From Bacteroidales bacterium (GTDB lineage: Bacteria > Bacteroidota > Bacteroidia > Bacteroidales > UBA10428): a DNA stretch of 64,000 bases. A model generated the notes under the pieces. It was not told where the DNA came from. It saw only the letters and a list, made by a program, of their open reading frames with translations, and did no database searches. Below are positions 26,260 to 34,696 of this stretch, piece by piece (position 1 is the stretch's first letter; each line of letters opens with the position of its first letter). The position numbers and the translations under genes are program-made. Where the stretch lies: positions 1 through 64,000 of the forward strand of contig JAFGKY010000114.1 in assembly GCA_016928305.1 (NCBI GenBank), read 5' to 3'.

Positions 26260-27582
26260 ATGATCAGAGAAATGTTTGGTAAAAATTTCCTTCTATCATT
26301 CCGGATTATTCTACTTAGCCAGGTTCTTTTCGCAGGCCTGAATGCTCAGCAGCATACCGATACATTAAAAGGCAGGAACTTGTATCGTCCGGACAGGTTA
26401 AAATCCAAAGACACCCTATTCATACCGGCTACACCTGTTCAGCCGGCACAAATTACCGGTGATTCTCTTGATATACGGGCAGCATTTATGCGTGACTCAC
26501 TATTGGCACGGGAGCAATTTATCCGTGATTCTTTGCTGGCACGAGAACAGTTTGTGAAGGATTCCATTCAGCGCAGGCAGCGGATCCTGGATTCACTCAG
26601 CTTTTTGAAAAAAGAACTCCCTGTTTTGCTGGATGCCTATCTTAAGACAGTTAAAGAAGATATTATTATAAAGAATAATGAAATCAGGATTATTGGAGAT
26701 TCTGTTCTGGGTGATTATAATTATGTGATCCTTACATTCAACCTGACAGAACCCTTTACACCATGGAAGGTTAACCACAGTCTGACCGGTAAATCGGTTA
26801 AATTCCATATTGATAGCACAATTCAAAAAATAACCTCCGTTCAGACTCCGTTTATAAAGTGCTCGTTTACTTACAGCAATAAAAACAATATATTGGTAAT
26901 AAATGAGCTGAATGCAATTCAGAACGACCGGTGGGGTCAGTTTTATAAGACACCCATTGACTCGGTATTTTTTGACCATCTTCAGCGGGTAGTTAAAATT
27001 AAAAGATACATTCAGTTTTACAGGGTGGTCAATAATACCCAAAGGGGAGCACCTCTTTTTTTAAATCTGTCTCAGGTAAAGCAATATGAATACGGACCTG
27101 ACAATCAAATTAAGCAATACCAGGTTGTTAATTTCTGCGATCGTTGGAAGGCATATGAAACCAACAAAGTATGTTTTATCATGACCTACACTTTTACAAA
27201 ACAAAACAATACATACCTGCTTGTCCGTCATAATGACCCACCTAACAGTTATGCCGACGGTACCTATACTTTCGAATTCGATGACAGGGAGAACCTGAAA
27301 AGTGTTTCGTTTCATAACCTGAGCAACACTGAAAACTGGCAACGGATTATTGAACTGAATAAAGATGGTTATGTTAACTGTTATGTCGATAAAAAGAAGG
27401 ATATGGTAACGCAGTCCTTATGCATGATCTATCACTTGAACGAACCGAATGCAAAATACCCGGTGGAAAAAATCACTACAGTCTATGAAGAAGACGGCGT
27501 CAGTTACTTTCAACGCAACAATACTACCGGGTTAAGCCGTATGAGAGATAAAATGACAATGGAATGGGGCCCGTGGAATTAG
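26260..27582 (+). CDS. Exported protein of unknown function with 11-residue repeats
   Basis: Starting at ATG 26260 the protein has 440 residues and a signal peptide ending LNAQ. The ORF-track start at 26212 would overlap the upstream pseudogene and put the signal 16 residues inside, so I reject it. Residues about 70-115 carry consecutive 11-residue repeats of the form RDSLLAREQF(I/V), forming a charged helix. The rest is strand-rich, with aromatic-rich segments (YKTPIDSVFFD, FEFDDRENLKSV) and no recognised catalytic motif. It probably sits in the periplasm or at the outer membrane. I do not recognise a family. Confidence 0.7.
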   Translation: MIREMFGKNFLLSFRIILLSQVLFAGLNAQQHTDTLKGRNLYRPDRLKSKDTLFIPATPVQPAQITGDSLDIRAAFMRDSLLAREQFIRDSLLAREQFVKDSIQRRQRILDSLSFLKKELPVLLDAYLKTVKEDIIIKNNEIRIIGDSVLGDYNYVILTFNLTEPFTPWKVNHSLTGKSVKFHIDSTIQKITSVQTPFIKCSFTYSNKNNILVINELNAIQNDRWGQFYKTPIDSVFFDHLQRVVKIKRYIQFYRVVNNTQRGAPLFLNLSQVKQYEYGPDNQIKQYQVVNFCDRWKAYETNKVCFIMTYTFTKQNNTYLLVRHNDPPNSYADGTYTFEFDDRENLKSVSFHNLSNTENWQRIIELNKDGYVNCYVDKKKDMVTQSLCMIYHLNEPNAKYPVEKITTVYEEDGVSYFQRNNTTGLSRMRDKMTMEWGPWN

Positions 27583-27625
27583 GGGAGGGAGTTATTAATT
27601 GTTAATGGTTAATTGAAAAAAATTC

Positions 27626-27651
27626 AGTAGTTAGTAGACAGTAGTTAGTAG
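27626..27651. repeat. Dispersed repeat copy A (AGTAGTTAGTAGACAGTAG type)
   Basis: This 26-base sequence matches, in inverted orientation, 57284-57309 at 25 of 26 positions. It is made of a TTAGTAG-like heptad and lies between convergent genes. Similar low-complexity runs are common between genes in Bacteroidota, and nothing in it suggests coding. Confidence 0.7.
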
Positions 27652-27690
27652 TTAGTAATGCGAATGAAGAGTTAATCATTATTTTATTTT

Positions 27691-27752
27691 GCCCGGAGGG
27701 CATAGAGTTTTGTAGAAAGAATAAGCATTGCAGAAAATTTACCCCGGAGGGG
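27691..27752. repeat. Two short GC palindromes in an intergenic region
   Basis: GCCCGGAGGGC (27691-27701) and CCCCGGAGGGG (27742-27752) are near-palindromes around a shared CCGGAGG core, 40 bases apart, in an otherwise AT-rich gap between convergent genes. They resemble a family of short 'CCCCG.AGGGG' elements scattered in Bacteroidota genomes. They could form hairpins that end transcription from either side. Confidence 0.5.
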
Positions 27753-27834
27753 TTAAAGTATTGTTATTTATTTGATTTTGTATTTGCATCCTATTAATTC
27801 AATATAATTCTTAATGGTTAATTATAAGCTGCTC

Positions 27835-28728
27835 TTACTTGATCATAAGTTTTACCATTGAATCGTCCGATTTCAGCAGGTAAAGGCCTTTTGCAAGTCC
27901 GGATACATTGAAATCCATGTTTCTGCTTGTCACATTGTACTGTATTACTTCCTGTCCCGCAAGGTTTACGATCTGTATATTTTTTGACTCGATATTGGCA
28001 ACAGTTATTTTACCGGATGCTGGATTCGGGTAGACTAACAGTCTCCCGGGGAATGTATGATCGTAAAGAGGAGTACCCGGACCTTTTAAACTCACGTCAT
28101 CAACGAAGACCTCAAAAGTATAGCCGTTAGCTCCTTCATCATATATGCCCATCCTGAATCCGACATAAACGACCAAATCGCCGGATCCTTCAAATATAAA
28201 GGGATTGGTGCCATTAGCAATGCAGGCATCTTGCAGGAAAGTGCCATCAAATTCATCCGTTAAGCATTCGCTGGGCACCCAGTTATTGGATTTCCATCCC
28301 CCGAGAAAAATAGCTCCCTGCGCCGTTCCATAGTCAGATCCTACGGCAGGTTCATTGGGTCCTGCATACGCTTCGAACCAGTAATTATTAGTCCTTACAT
28401 CCTTGTAAGCCAGATCGAATGCATAAGACACTCCGCCCTGCAAGGTAACTTGCTGGTAAAACATAAAATTAGTAAGTTTTCCATCGCCTGTTCCGGTGTT
28501 TGTTCCAGTAACGTGCAGGCAACCCCCTGCACCGGCCATGGGTTTTTCGGCAGTGTAATTAAACTCATAAGTAACCGTATTATCTGCCCCCTGGTTCAGT
28601 GCACAGGTTTTCCATGCATCAGCATTTTCCATATTCACACCGACAAGCATTTCCTGAGCATAGGATAGAGTTGAAAAAATAAACATTGTGCTCAGCACTA
28701 CTAGGATAAAATCACAATTTTTTTTCAT
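27835..28728 (-). CDS. T9SS-exported protein with carbohydrate-binding-like domain
   Basis: This 297-residue protein has a signal peptide ending LSYAQ and a jelly-roll-like body (about 28-210). The body has motifs seen in carbohydrate-binding modules (AWKTCALNQGADNTVTYEF, YAFDLAYKDVRTNNYWFEAYAG, VFVDDVSLKG). The C-terminal 75 residues (LLVYPNPASGKITV, GLYLLKSDDS, KLMIK) are a typical type A T9SS sorting domain. It is predicted to be a secreted or cell-surface binding protein. Asn- and Gly-rich segments and the absence of an active-site motif argue against an enzyme. The gene stands alone; the 28729-28958 gap upstream holds no clear promoter. Confidence 0.85.
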   Translation of the reverse strand: MKKNCDFILVVLSTMFIFSTLSYAQEMLVGVNMENADAWKTCALNQGADNTVTYEFNYTAEKPMAGAGGCLHVTGTNTGTGDGKLTNFMFYQQVTLQGGVSYAFDLAYKDVRTNNYWFEAYAGPNEPAVGSDYGTAQGAIFLGGWKSNNWVPSECLTDEFDGTFLQDACIANGTNPFIFEGSGDLVVYVGFRMGIYDEGANGYTFEVFVDDVSLKGPGTPLYDHTFPGRLLVYPNPASGKITVANIESKNIQIVNLAGQEVIQYNVTSRNMDFNVSGLAKGLYLLKSDDSMVKLMIK

Positions 28729-28958
28729 ATTGCAATGGTTTTAACAGTAAGCAGTAATATTTTCTTACAAGTATTATAACCATGAAAAAATTGAAAGGTT
28801 CTAAAAGTTAGAAATAAATTGTTTATCAGCATAACAAAATCTGATAATTAATTTTCATTTAAATCCCGTATTTTATATTTTATCCAAGCCGGTTGATATA
28901 GATAGATGAATCAGATGGGAATTGACAATACCATACAGTATTACTGACTGGTCAGGGT

Positions 28959-28989
28959 AAAAAAAGACGCTCCTGCATCGGGAGCGTCT
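28959..28989 (-). terminator. Rho-independent terminator of the DUF4954-SIS operon
   Basis: On the minus strand the stem AGACGCTCC/GGAGCGTCT (9 bp, perfect, 7-base loop) is followed by a run of seven to eight T. It sits about 60 bases downstream of the SIS-domain gene stop. The rest of 28729-29049 shows no gene. Confidence 0.88.
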
Positions 28990-29049
28990 GAAATATAAGT
29001 TGCACAGAGCTGAATCGAAACTGAGATCAGTTCTTGTATGATATAAAAA

Positions 29050-30066
29050 TCAACCTATCAACTCGTTCCCGACCTTACGTGCACGCTCAGGCTTGTCAAG
29101 ATTAATGCCGATGGCCAGGCCGATCTCGACCAACAGGTTCCATCCGGCACTTAAGAATACATAAGGTTTCATTTCTCCGGCTGATGGGACACGAATCGTT
29201 GTGAAGGGTGTATCACGGTCAGCAATGGCAACCACCTTAAGACCAACACCTTGAACAAGCACTTCCTGAAATTTTTCGATTTCGTCATCGATAGGATCGA
29301 CAACAAATACGATATCCTCTTTATCCATCACTTCTTCAATACCATGAACGGCATAGGTGCCTTCCAGAAAATCCGATTTTTTACGGGTGATCTCGTTGGT
29401 CTTGAGTGTCAATTCCTCAGCTACTCCATCATTGTATCCTGCAAAATAGATGGTGGGAGCTTTGGCAGCACATGTCACAACATCACCGGGAATAGGCATG
29501 GTAAGTGCCTGTTCAATTAATGACGGCAAGGCCGAACATTCGGTGGTTTTATCAATACCCCGCATATGCCAGAGTATGGATTCATAAAAAAGGGTTTGTT
29601 CAATAACACTTTTTGTGGCGGCTACCGCCTGTTCCCATCCGCAGTTTAAGACAAATGTCTGCCTGCATTCTTTTTCAAGCAGGGTATCTTTATTGGCAGT
29701 CAGGGCAAAACGATTTTCATTGCCGATGGCAGCAAGCTTCTTGGCAAGCAAAACGACTTCCTTGGTACGTCCTGAATTGGATGCACAAAAAACCGCAAAC
29801 TTCGAGAGATCATATTGCGATGACTGACGGGAGCCGTCGGTGGATATTGAAAGATTGAGTCCCCATGTCAGGGCTTTACGAATGGCATTCTTGGCAGGAA
29901 AGATACGACTTGATCCTTCACCTGTAAGCAACAGCTTTCCTACAGATTTTATTGTGCCGGCAACACCTTTGGTCTGATCGGATTTGAAGTTTTTAACAAC
30001 GTCAACTGTTTGCATCATTTCCTGGACAAGAGCATACTTCGAATAATTCGGATCTTTTAGATTCAT
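29050..30066 (-). CDS. SIS-domain sugar isomerase/aldolase-like protein
   Basis: This 338-residue cytosolic protein has two SIS domains. The first (about 30-180) shows LLTGEGSSRIF and FCASNSGRTKEVV, the phosphate-binding Ser/Thr-rich loop of sugar-phosphate isomerases. The second (about 195-330) shows IYFAGYNDGVAEEL, KSDFLEGTYAVHGIEEV and VVAIADRDTPFTTI. The closest relatives are AgaS- and GlmS-type isomerase domains, which act on amino-sugar phosphates. It has no glutamine amidotransferase domain, so it is not GlmS. It lies 97 bases downstream of the DUF4954 gene in the same operon and ends at a strong terminator, so the pair probably acts on one sugar phosphate. Confidence 0.85.
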   Translation of the reverse strand: MNLKDPNYSKYALVQEMMQTVDVVKNFKSDQTKGVAGTIKSVGKLLLTGEGSSRIFPAKNAIRKALTWGLNLSISTDGSRQSSQYDLSKFAVFCASNSGRTKEVVLLAKKLAAIGNENRFALTANKDTLLEKECRQTFVLNCGWEQAVAATKSVIEQTLFYESILWHMRGIDKTTECSALPSLIEQALTMPIPGDVVTCAAKAPTIYFAGYNDGVAEELTLKTNEITRKKSDFLEGTYAVHGIEEVMDKEDIVFVVDPIDDEIEKFQEVLVQGVGLKVVAIADRDTPFTTIRVPSAGEMKPYVFLSAGWNLLVEIGLAIGINLDKPERARKVGNELIG

Positions 30067-30118
30067 GGTGCTATTCCTTTCTTGAAGTTTTATTATTAAT
30101 TATTTATACTGGTTTATC

Positions 30119-30151
30119 GCTCCGATGGGATTCTGAATATCCGATCGGAGC
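30119..30151 (-). repeat. Stem-loop between the DUF4954 and SIS genes
   Basis: GCTCCGAT pairs with ATCGGAGC across a 17-base loop that itself can pair partly (GGAT/ATCC). No T-run follows, so this is an intra-operon hairpin, perhaps affecting mRNA stability or partial termination. Confidence 0.55.
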
Positions 30152-30163
30152 TGTTACGATATA

Positions 30164-32368
30164 CTATTTTTTGTTCCTCAAAGTTTTCACGAGTTTTTTC
30201 AGGTCTTCAGTTTCCTTTTTTACCTGGATAATAAAACTGTTTTCATCAATCGTTCCGATGGCAGCTTTCATTTCATCAGGATTACGGAAAGTAGCCTGCC
30301 GGTATGGATTATCATAATCCTTTTTACGCGAAATATAAACCTGATCACAGATGTATTGCTGGATCTCTACTGCCTTATCCAAAGCTGACTTCCAGTGTTT
30401 TTCCGTAAGCTTGTCTGTACCCGTTATTTCACAGAGAATGGCATAGGCATGTTTTTGCTTGTCGCGGGGATATTTATTCCATAGCTTATCATAACGCGTA
30501 TGTATATCTTTCCAGGATTTGAATTTACCTGTGCCGATTTCAGTGCGAAGCTTGTCAATATCCTTTTTTTGCATGATCTGTCCTCCCAAATTAATCCATT
30601 CCTGCTGACGCCTTCCTTTAAGATCATCATGCATCGATGCAAGTGTTGCTTTCGGATTTGCTGTAATGTATGCCAGTATATTCTTAACCGCATAGTGATG
30701 TAACATATCTCCGTAAGCATGATAAGCCTGGTATGTTTTTAAAATCATTACTTTTCTCTTGGAGTTTTCCATATTCTCTCCCACTATTTCCAGGTTGTTA
30801 ACATCGCTCTCTCTACCCGATAAAAGCTTATGTCCCAATGCCAACAGTTCGTTCTGGTTTTTTGCTTTTCCGGATTGTTCTTTTTGCATCAGGCTGGCTT
30901 TAGCTGTCCATATTTCGAGCAACCGGCGAGCGTAGATCACTTCTTCGATGGTGTCGGGAGCAAAGGTCTCAAATTCAATGTTTTGAACCTTTCTGAAACG
31001 TTTATCCCGGTTCTGGAATTTCCAGGAATTGCGGGCCAGCGCATACATGTTATAGAGCCACCAGAATGCCGGTATGACTTCGAGTTGATTCTTGTATACG
31101 TTGTTATTTAACAGCGAAAAAGGTAATGGAATATCAAGTTCTGCTGGGTAATCAGATTTTGAAAGTAATATAAAAGAAGCAAAGCGGCATGAGTGTTTAA
31201 CGCTGGTGCATAAGCCGGGCCAGAATCCCCGTCCGGCCTGAATTTCGTTGTCATTAGCACGGCTGTTATGGTTTGAACCTATTGTTGCTCCGGCGGCCAT
31301 ATTGCTTTGTCCCATAACGACTGATGCAATAAGAAAGGAATTATTGTGATGCTGCTCGTGTGCCGGAAAGATTAGATTGTTCAATACTTCACAACAGGAG
31401 ATGGTGGAATTATCGCCCAGAAATGAGTTTATCAGCCGGGCTCCGTATTTCAGGTTTGAATTATTACCCAGAATAAATTTAACCGCCTTGCACCCATAAA
31501 AAATGTGGCAGCCATAACCGATGATCCCGTTTACCAGTTCTACTCCTTCTCCGATCTGGGTAGGTTCTTCACCGGAGGAATTTATGGTGAGGTTTTTTAT
31601 CTTATTGGCTCCTTTAATATAACAATAGGATCCTATCTTTACATCTTTCAGAATGAGTGAATTCTTGATCACGCAATGGCTGCCTGTAGTTCCGTAAAAC
31701 CCGCGCCGGCTATCAATGCTGTTCTGTGTTATCTTTTTGAGATTTGCCTGTAAGGCTTTATCATCAACATACTTAGCCCATAGAAAGGCATCAGCCGTGA
31801 TCATGCCATCGAAAGGGAGAACTCTCCTGCAACCCGTTTCGTTCATAACATCGAGCCAGGTGCGAATATTTTCAGGTTCACCTTCCTTCAGAATTCCATT
31901 GCCAAACTTGGCATGGTCGGTTGTATGCATCTCATCAATATTAAACAGGATGCTGTGGTCACCAATAATGTAATGAGCCAGGTAGTGAACGTCATGGATG
32001 GCCACATCATCACCAATATCACAGGAAATAATAGTACTGTTCGTAATTCCTGCAGGCATTCTCAGATCATGATGCTGTAAAATAACATTACGCACACATC
32101 CGATCCTGACAAGTCCATAAAACCGCGTATTCTTAATCTGATACGGATCAAACGGATCGGTAACCAATATTTCATCCCAATTATCAGCTGTATTGTCGTT
32201 TTTTACCAGTGCTTCAACCTCATCGGATTGCAAATGCCTCCAACCGGCTTTTGGATGACGGATTTGTAAGTTTCGCTGGTAATACTCATCTTTTCCTTTG
32301 GGAAGATATTCCGCGGGAATAAAATTTTTACCCATGTTTTCCGGGGGTAAAATCAATACTTTATCCAT
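30164..32368 (-). CDS. DUF4954 family protein with left-handed beta-helix repeats
   Basis: This 734-residue cytosolic protein belongs to DUF4954. The central part (about 90-420) has hexapeptide-like turns (IISCDIGDDVAIHD, LKDVKIGSYCYIKG, NNSNLKYGARLINS, MGQSNMAAGATIGSNHN) typical of left-handed beta-helix acyl- and nucleotidyl-transferases. The C-terminal half (about 430-734) is helical. The family is typical of Bacteroidota and Spirochaetota and its reaction is unknown. Its operon partner is a SIS-domain sugar isomerase, suggesting amino-sugar nucleotide metabolism. Transcription starts from a consensus promoter at 32407-32436 just upstream. Confidence 0.87.
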   Translation of the reverse strand: MDKVLILPPENMGKNFIPAEYLPKGKDEYYQRNLQIRHPKAGWRHLQSDEVEALVKNDNTADNWDEILVTDPFDPYQIKNTRFYGLVRIGCVRNVILQHHDLRMPAGITNSTIISCDIGDDVAIHDVHYLAHYIIGDHSILFNIDEMHTTDHAKFGNGILKEGEPENIRTWLDVMNETGCRRVLPFDGMITADAFLWAKYVDDKALQANLKKITQNSIDSRRGFYGTTGSHCVIKNSLILKDVKIGSYCYIKGANKIKNLTINSSGEEPTQIGEGVELVNGIIGYGCHIFYGCKAVKFILGNNSNLKYGARLINSFLGDNSTISCCEVLNNLIFPAHEQHHNNSFLIASVVMGQSNMAAGATIGSNHNSRANDNEIQAGRGFWPGLCTSVKHSCRFASFILLSKSDYPAELDIPLPFSLLNNNVYKNQLEVIPAFWWLYNMYALARNSWKFQNRDKRFRKVQNIEFETFAPDTIEEVIYARRLLEIWTAKASLMQKEQSGKAKNQNELLALGHKLLSGRESDVNNLEIVGENMENSKRKVMILKTYQAYHAYGDMLHHYAVKNILAYITANPKATLASMHDDLKGRRQQEWINLGGQIMQKKDIDKLRTEIGTGKFKSWKDIHTRYDKLWNKYPRDKQKHAYAILCEITGTDKLTEKHWKSALDKAVEIQQYICDQVYISRKKDYDNPYRQATFRNPDEMKAAIGTIDENSFIIQVKKETEDLKKLVKTLRNKK

Positions 32369-32406
32369 TTTATTGTATTTTACTGAATTTTTATCTTAAG
32401 GGTTTT

Positions 32407-32436
32407 CAAAGGTAAAATATTTCGAATTATCCCAAA
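32407..32436 (-). promoter_or_regulatory. Promoter of the DUF4954-SIS operon
   Basis: On the minus strand TTTG is followed after 18 bases by TACCTTTG, a perfect TAnnTTTG -7 box. It lies 39 bases before the ATG. Confidence 0.7.
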
Positions 32437-32493
32437 ATCGTAAATAAGACTATTTTTAAAAGCATTGCAGGTTTAAGTGAAATACGTATGGAC

Positions 32494-34149
32494 TTACAAC
32501 GTAATCAGGATAAGTGCCTGTGCAAGAATGATGCGCAGGAACATGGTAAACGGATATACGGTAGCGTAAGTTGTTGCCTGGGCATGAACAGGAGCAAGAC
32601 TGTTTGCGAATTCCAGTGCCGGAGGATCCGTCATGGCCCCGGCAAGAATACCGCATATTTTCAGGTAATTGTAATTAAGCAGTCGTGCAACAATAGAGAA
32701 AAGCAAGACCGGTACGACTGTAATTACAGCCCCATAAAGCAACCAACGATAACCACCATTAGCAATGGTTTCTGTAAATTGACCACCCGATGAAAGACCT
32801 ACACAAGCCAGGAAAAGAATGATCCCCAGCTCACGGATCATCATATTAGCTCCGGGAGTCATATAAAAGTCAAAGCTTTTAAAGCGTCTCTGATGTCCCA
32901 ATAAGATTGCTATCAGCAATGGGCCTCCTGCCAGTCCCAGTTTCGCCGGAGCAGGTAATCCGGGGATGAAAATGGGAATGCTGCCAACGATAATACCCAA
33001 AAATATGCCTATAAAAATCGGAATTGTATTCGGATGTGCAAGTTCCTGAACCGAATTTCCAAGTTCATTCCGGATTTCCGGCAAAAGTTCACGTTTCCCA
33101 ACAATTCTCACGGTATCGCCAAATTCAACAGTTGTACCATGGGTGGGTAATATTTCAATACCAGCCCTGAATATGCGGGTGATATTTGCTTCGTAACGAC
33201 GATAGATACCGATCTGTTCAATGGTTTTTCCGGCGTATTTGCGATTGGTCACCAGCACATGGAACATAGCCAAATCTCCGGATATCTGCCGCTTATCTGC
33301 AACTTTAACGGTTCCCATTTTCATGTTCAGGTTTTCAATATGGTTGATGGCAGAAATACCGATAATCACATCTCCCTTTTGCAATACTTCTTCTTCACGT
33401 GCAACGATATATTTCCCATTCCGTTCAATGCGTGAAATAACCAATTCTGTGTCAATTACTCTTTTGATATAACGAATTTTCTGTCCGAATAAATTAGGAT
33501 TGGTTATGGCAATTTCTATCGTTTCCAGTTTTTGCTGGGTAAGGGATAACTGGTTTTGATATTCTTTTACTTCATGACTAATGCTGATCCGGAACATTAT
33601 CCGAATGAGAATCATGGTTAAAATAATACCGATTACACCAAAAGGGTAGGCCACCGCATATCCCATGCCTGAAACAGCAACATCGTCGGGTTTTCCAAGG
33701 TCGGCAAGAACCTGCTGGGCTGCACCGAGGCCGGGCGTATTGGTCACAGCACCGCTCATGATGCCGGTGATAACGGCAGGTGGAATGCCACCTAACAGAT
33801 AAAACAGATAGGCTGTTATGAATCCAGCCAGTACAATGCCTGAGGCAAACAGGTTCAGCGTAAGCCCCTCCTTCCGGAAGGCATTGAAGAAACGCGGGCC
33901 GACGTCAATACCAATTGCATAAACAAACAGGATAAGCCCGAATTCACGCACAAATTGCAGGATTTCAGGATTTGCTCTGGCTCCCAGGTGGGCCACCAGC
34001 AGTCCTGCAAAGAGCACTCCCGCAATTCCCAGTTTCATGCTTTTGAACCGTATCTTCCCTGCCAGCACTCCAATGAAAGCAGTCAGGCTGATATAAAACA
34101 ATGCGGTTGCTATTCCGGTGCCTGTTAACAGGTTTCTGAATATTTCCAT
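32494..34149 (-). CDS. AspT/YidE-type exchanger with two TrkA-C domains
   Basis: This 551-residue inner-membrane transporter has the AAE (aspartate:alanine exchanger) layout. About five helices (1-180, with GVLFAGLLVAHLGA, LFVYAIGIDVGPRF and GIMSGAVTNTPGLGAAQQ) are followed by two soluble TrkA-C/RCK-type domains (about 195-360: LVISRIERNGKYIV, VIGISAINH, DTVRIVGKREL). A second set of helices (370-551) ends with GAMTDPPALEFAN, which mirrors the first repeat. Family members exchange amino or dicarboxylic acids; this substrate is not known. It is monocistronic. Confidence 0.88.
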   Translation of the reverse strand: MEIFRNLLTGTGIATALFYISLTAFIGVLAGKIRFKSMKLGIAGVLFAGLLVAHLGARANPEILQFVREFGLILFVYAIGIDVGPRFFNAFRKEGLTLNLFASGIVLAGFITAYLFYLLGGIPPAVITGIMSGAVTNTPGLGAAQQVLADLGKPDDVAVSGMGYAVAYPFGVIGIILTMILIRIMFRISISHEVKEYQNQLSLTQQKLETIEIAITNPNLFGQKIRYIKRVIDTELVISRIERNGKYIVAREEEVLQKGDVIIGISAINHIENLNMKMGTVKVADKRQISGDLAMFHVLVTNRKYAGKTIEQIGIYRRYEANITRIFRAGIEILPTHGTTVEFGDTVRIVGKRELLPEIRNELGNSVQELAHPNTIPIFIGIFLGIIVGSIPIFIPGLPAPAKLGLAGGPLLIAILLGHQRRFKSFDFYMTPGANMMIRELGIILFLACVGLSSGGQFTETIANGGYRWLLYGAVITVVPVLLFSIVARLLNYNYLKICGILAGAMTDPPALEFANSLAPVHAQATTYATVYPFTMFLRIILAQALILITL

Positions 34150-34382
34150 ATCGTAACTTACGTATATGTCTCCCCTAATATAATACCAATCCGGAACATA
34201 AAAAATGAGAATTCTGTTATGATTTCTCTGTTGTTAATTCTATAATTCGTTTTAGTGCGATATAGGCATTTTTTGTATTGAGAAAAACTTTATCCCCCGA
34301 GTCAAGCCTGAGCACCTGAACCTTTTAAGCATGATACACAATGTATTCGTTCCAGCCCGACCTTATGCAATCCTGTTCATTG

Positions 34383-34414
34383 ATTGGTTAATTCACAAAA
34401 ACAGCTTATATTTG
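34383..34414 (+). promoter_or_regulatory. Orphan consensus promoter with no gene immediately downstream
   Basis: ATTG, 20 bases, then TATATTTG is an exact promoter match. The next recognisable gene (MFS, 34697) begins 280 bases later. The only ORF in between near the start site is seven codons (MKITARV, 34440-34463). A long structured leader, a small RNA or a leader peptide are possible. Confidence 0.55.
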
Positions 34415-34696
34415 AACACGTAATATACACGCCATCATCATGAAAATTACTGCGCGCGTTTAAGCCATAGGATCCCTATCGGGGCAGGAAACACTCAACA
34501 CTGAAATTCAGCATTCGGTTACTGTTTCATTCTTGCATCGGCATAATCAACCGTTTATGCCTCTAGTCAATCGGTCTTATATTAGATTTTTAATGATACT
34601 ACGGTTCTTTTCCGTAAGTAAATTGGTCAATAGTTTTAAATGATATACAAATGGCAGACAACAGGTTTGCGTCATCAGAAGATAAATGGAAATAAT
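34415..34696 (+). other. 280-base leader or RNA region before the MFS gene
   Basis: This stretch follows the orphan promoter. It holds a seven-codon ATG ORF, a CCC-CTATC-GGGG-like short stem around 34471-34483 and a second AT-rich part. I see no known riboswitch consensus. Transcription through it would give the MFS gene a leader of about 275 bases. Confidence 0.35.
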
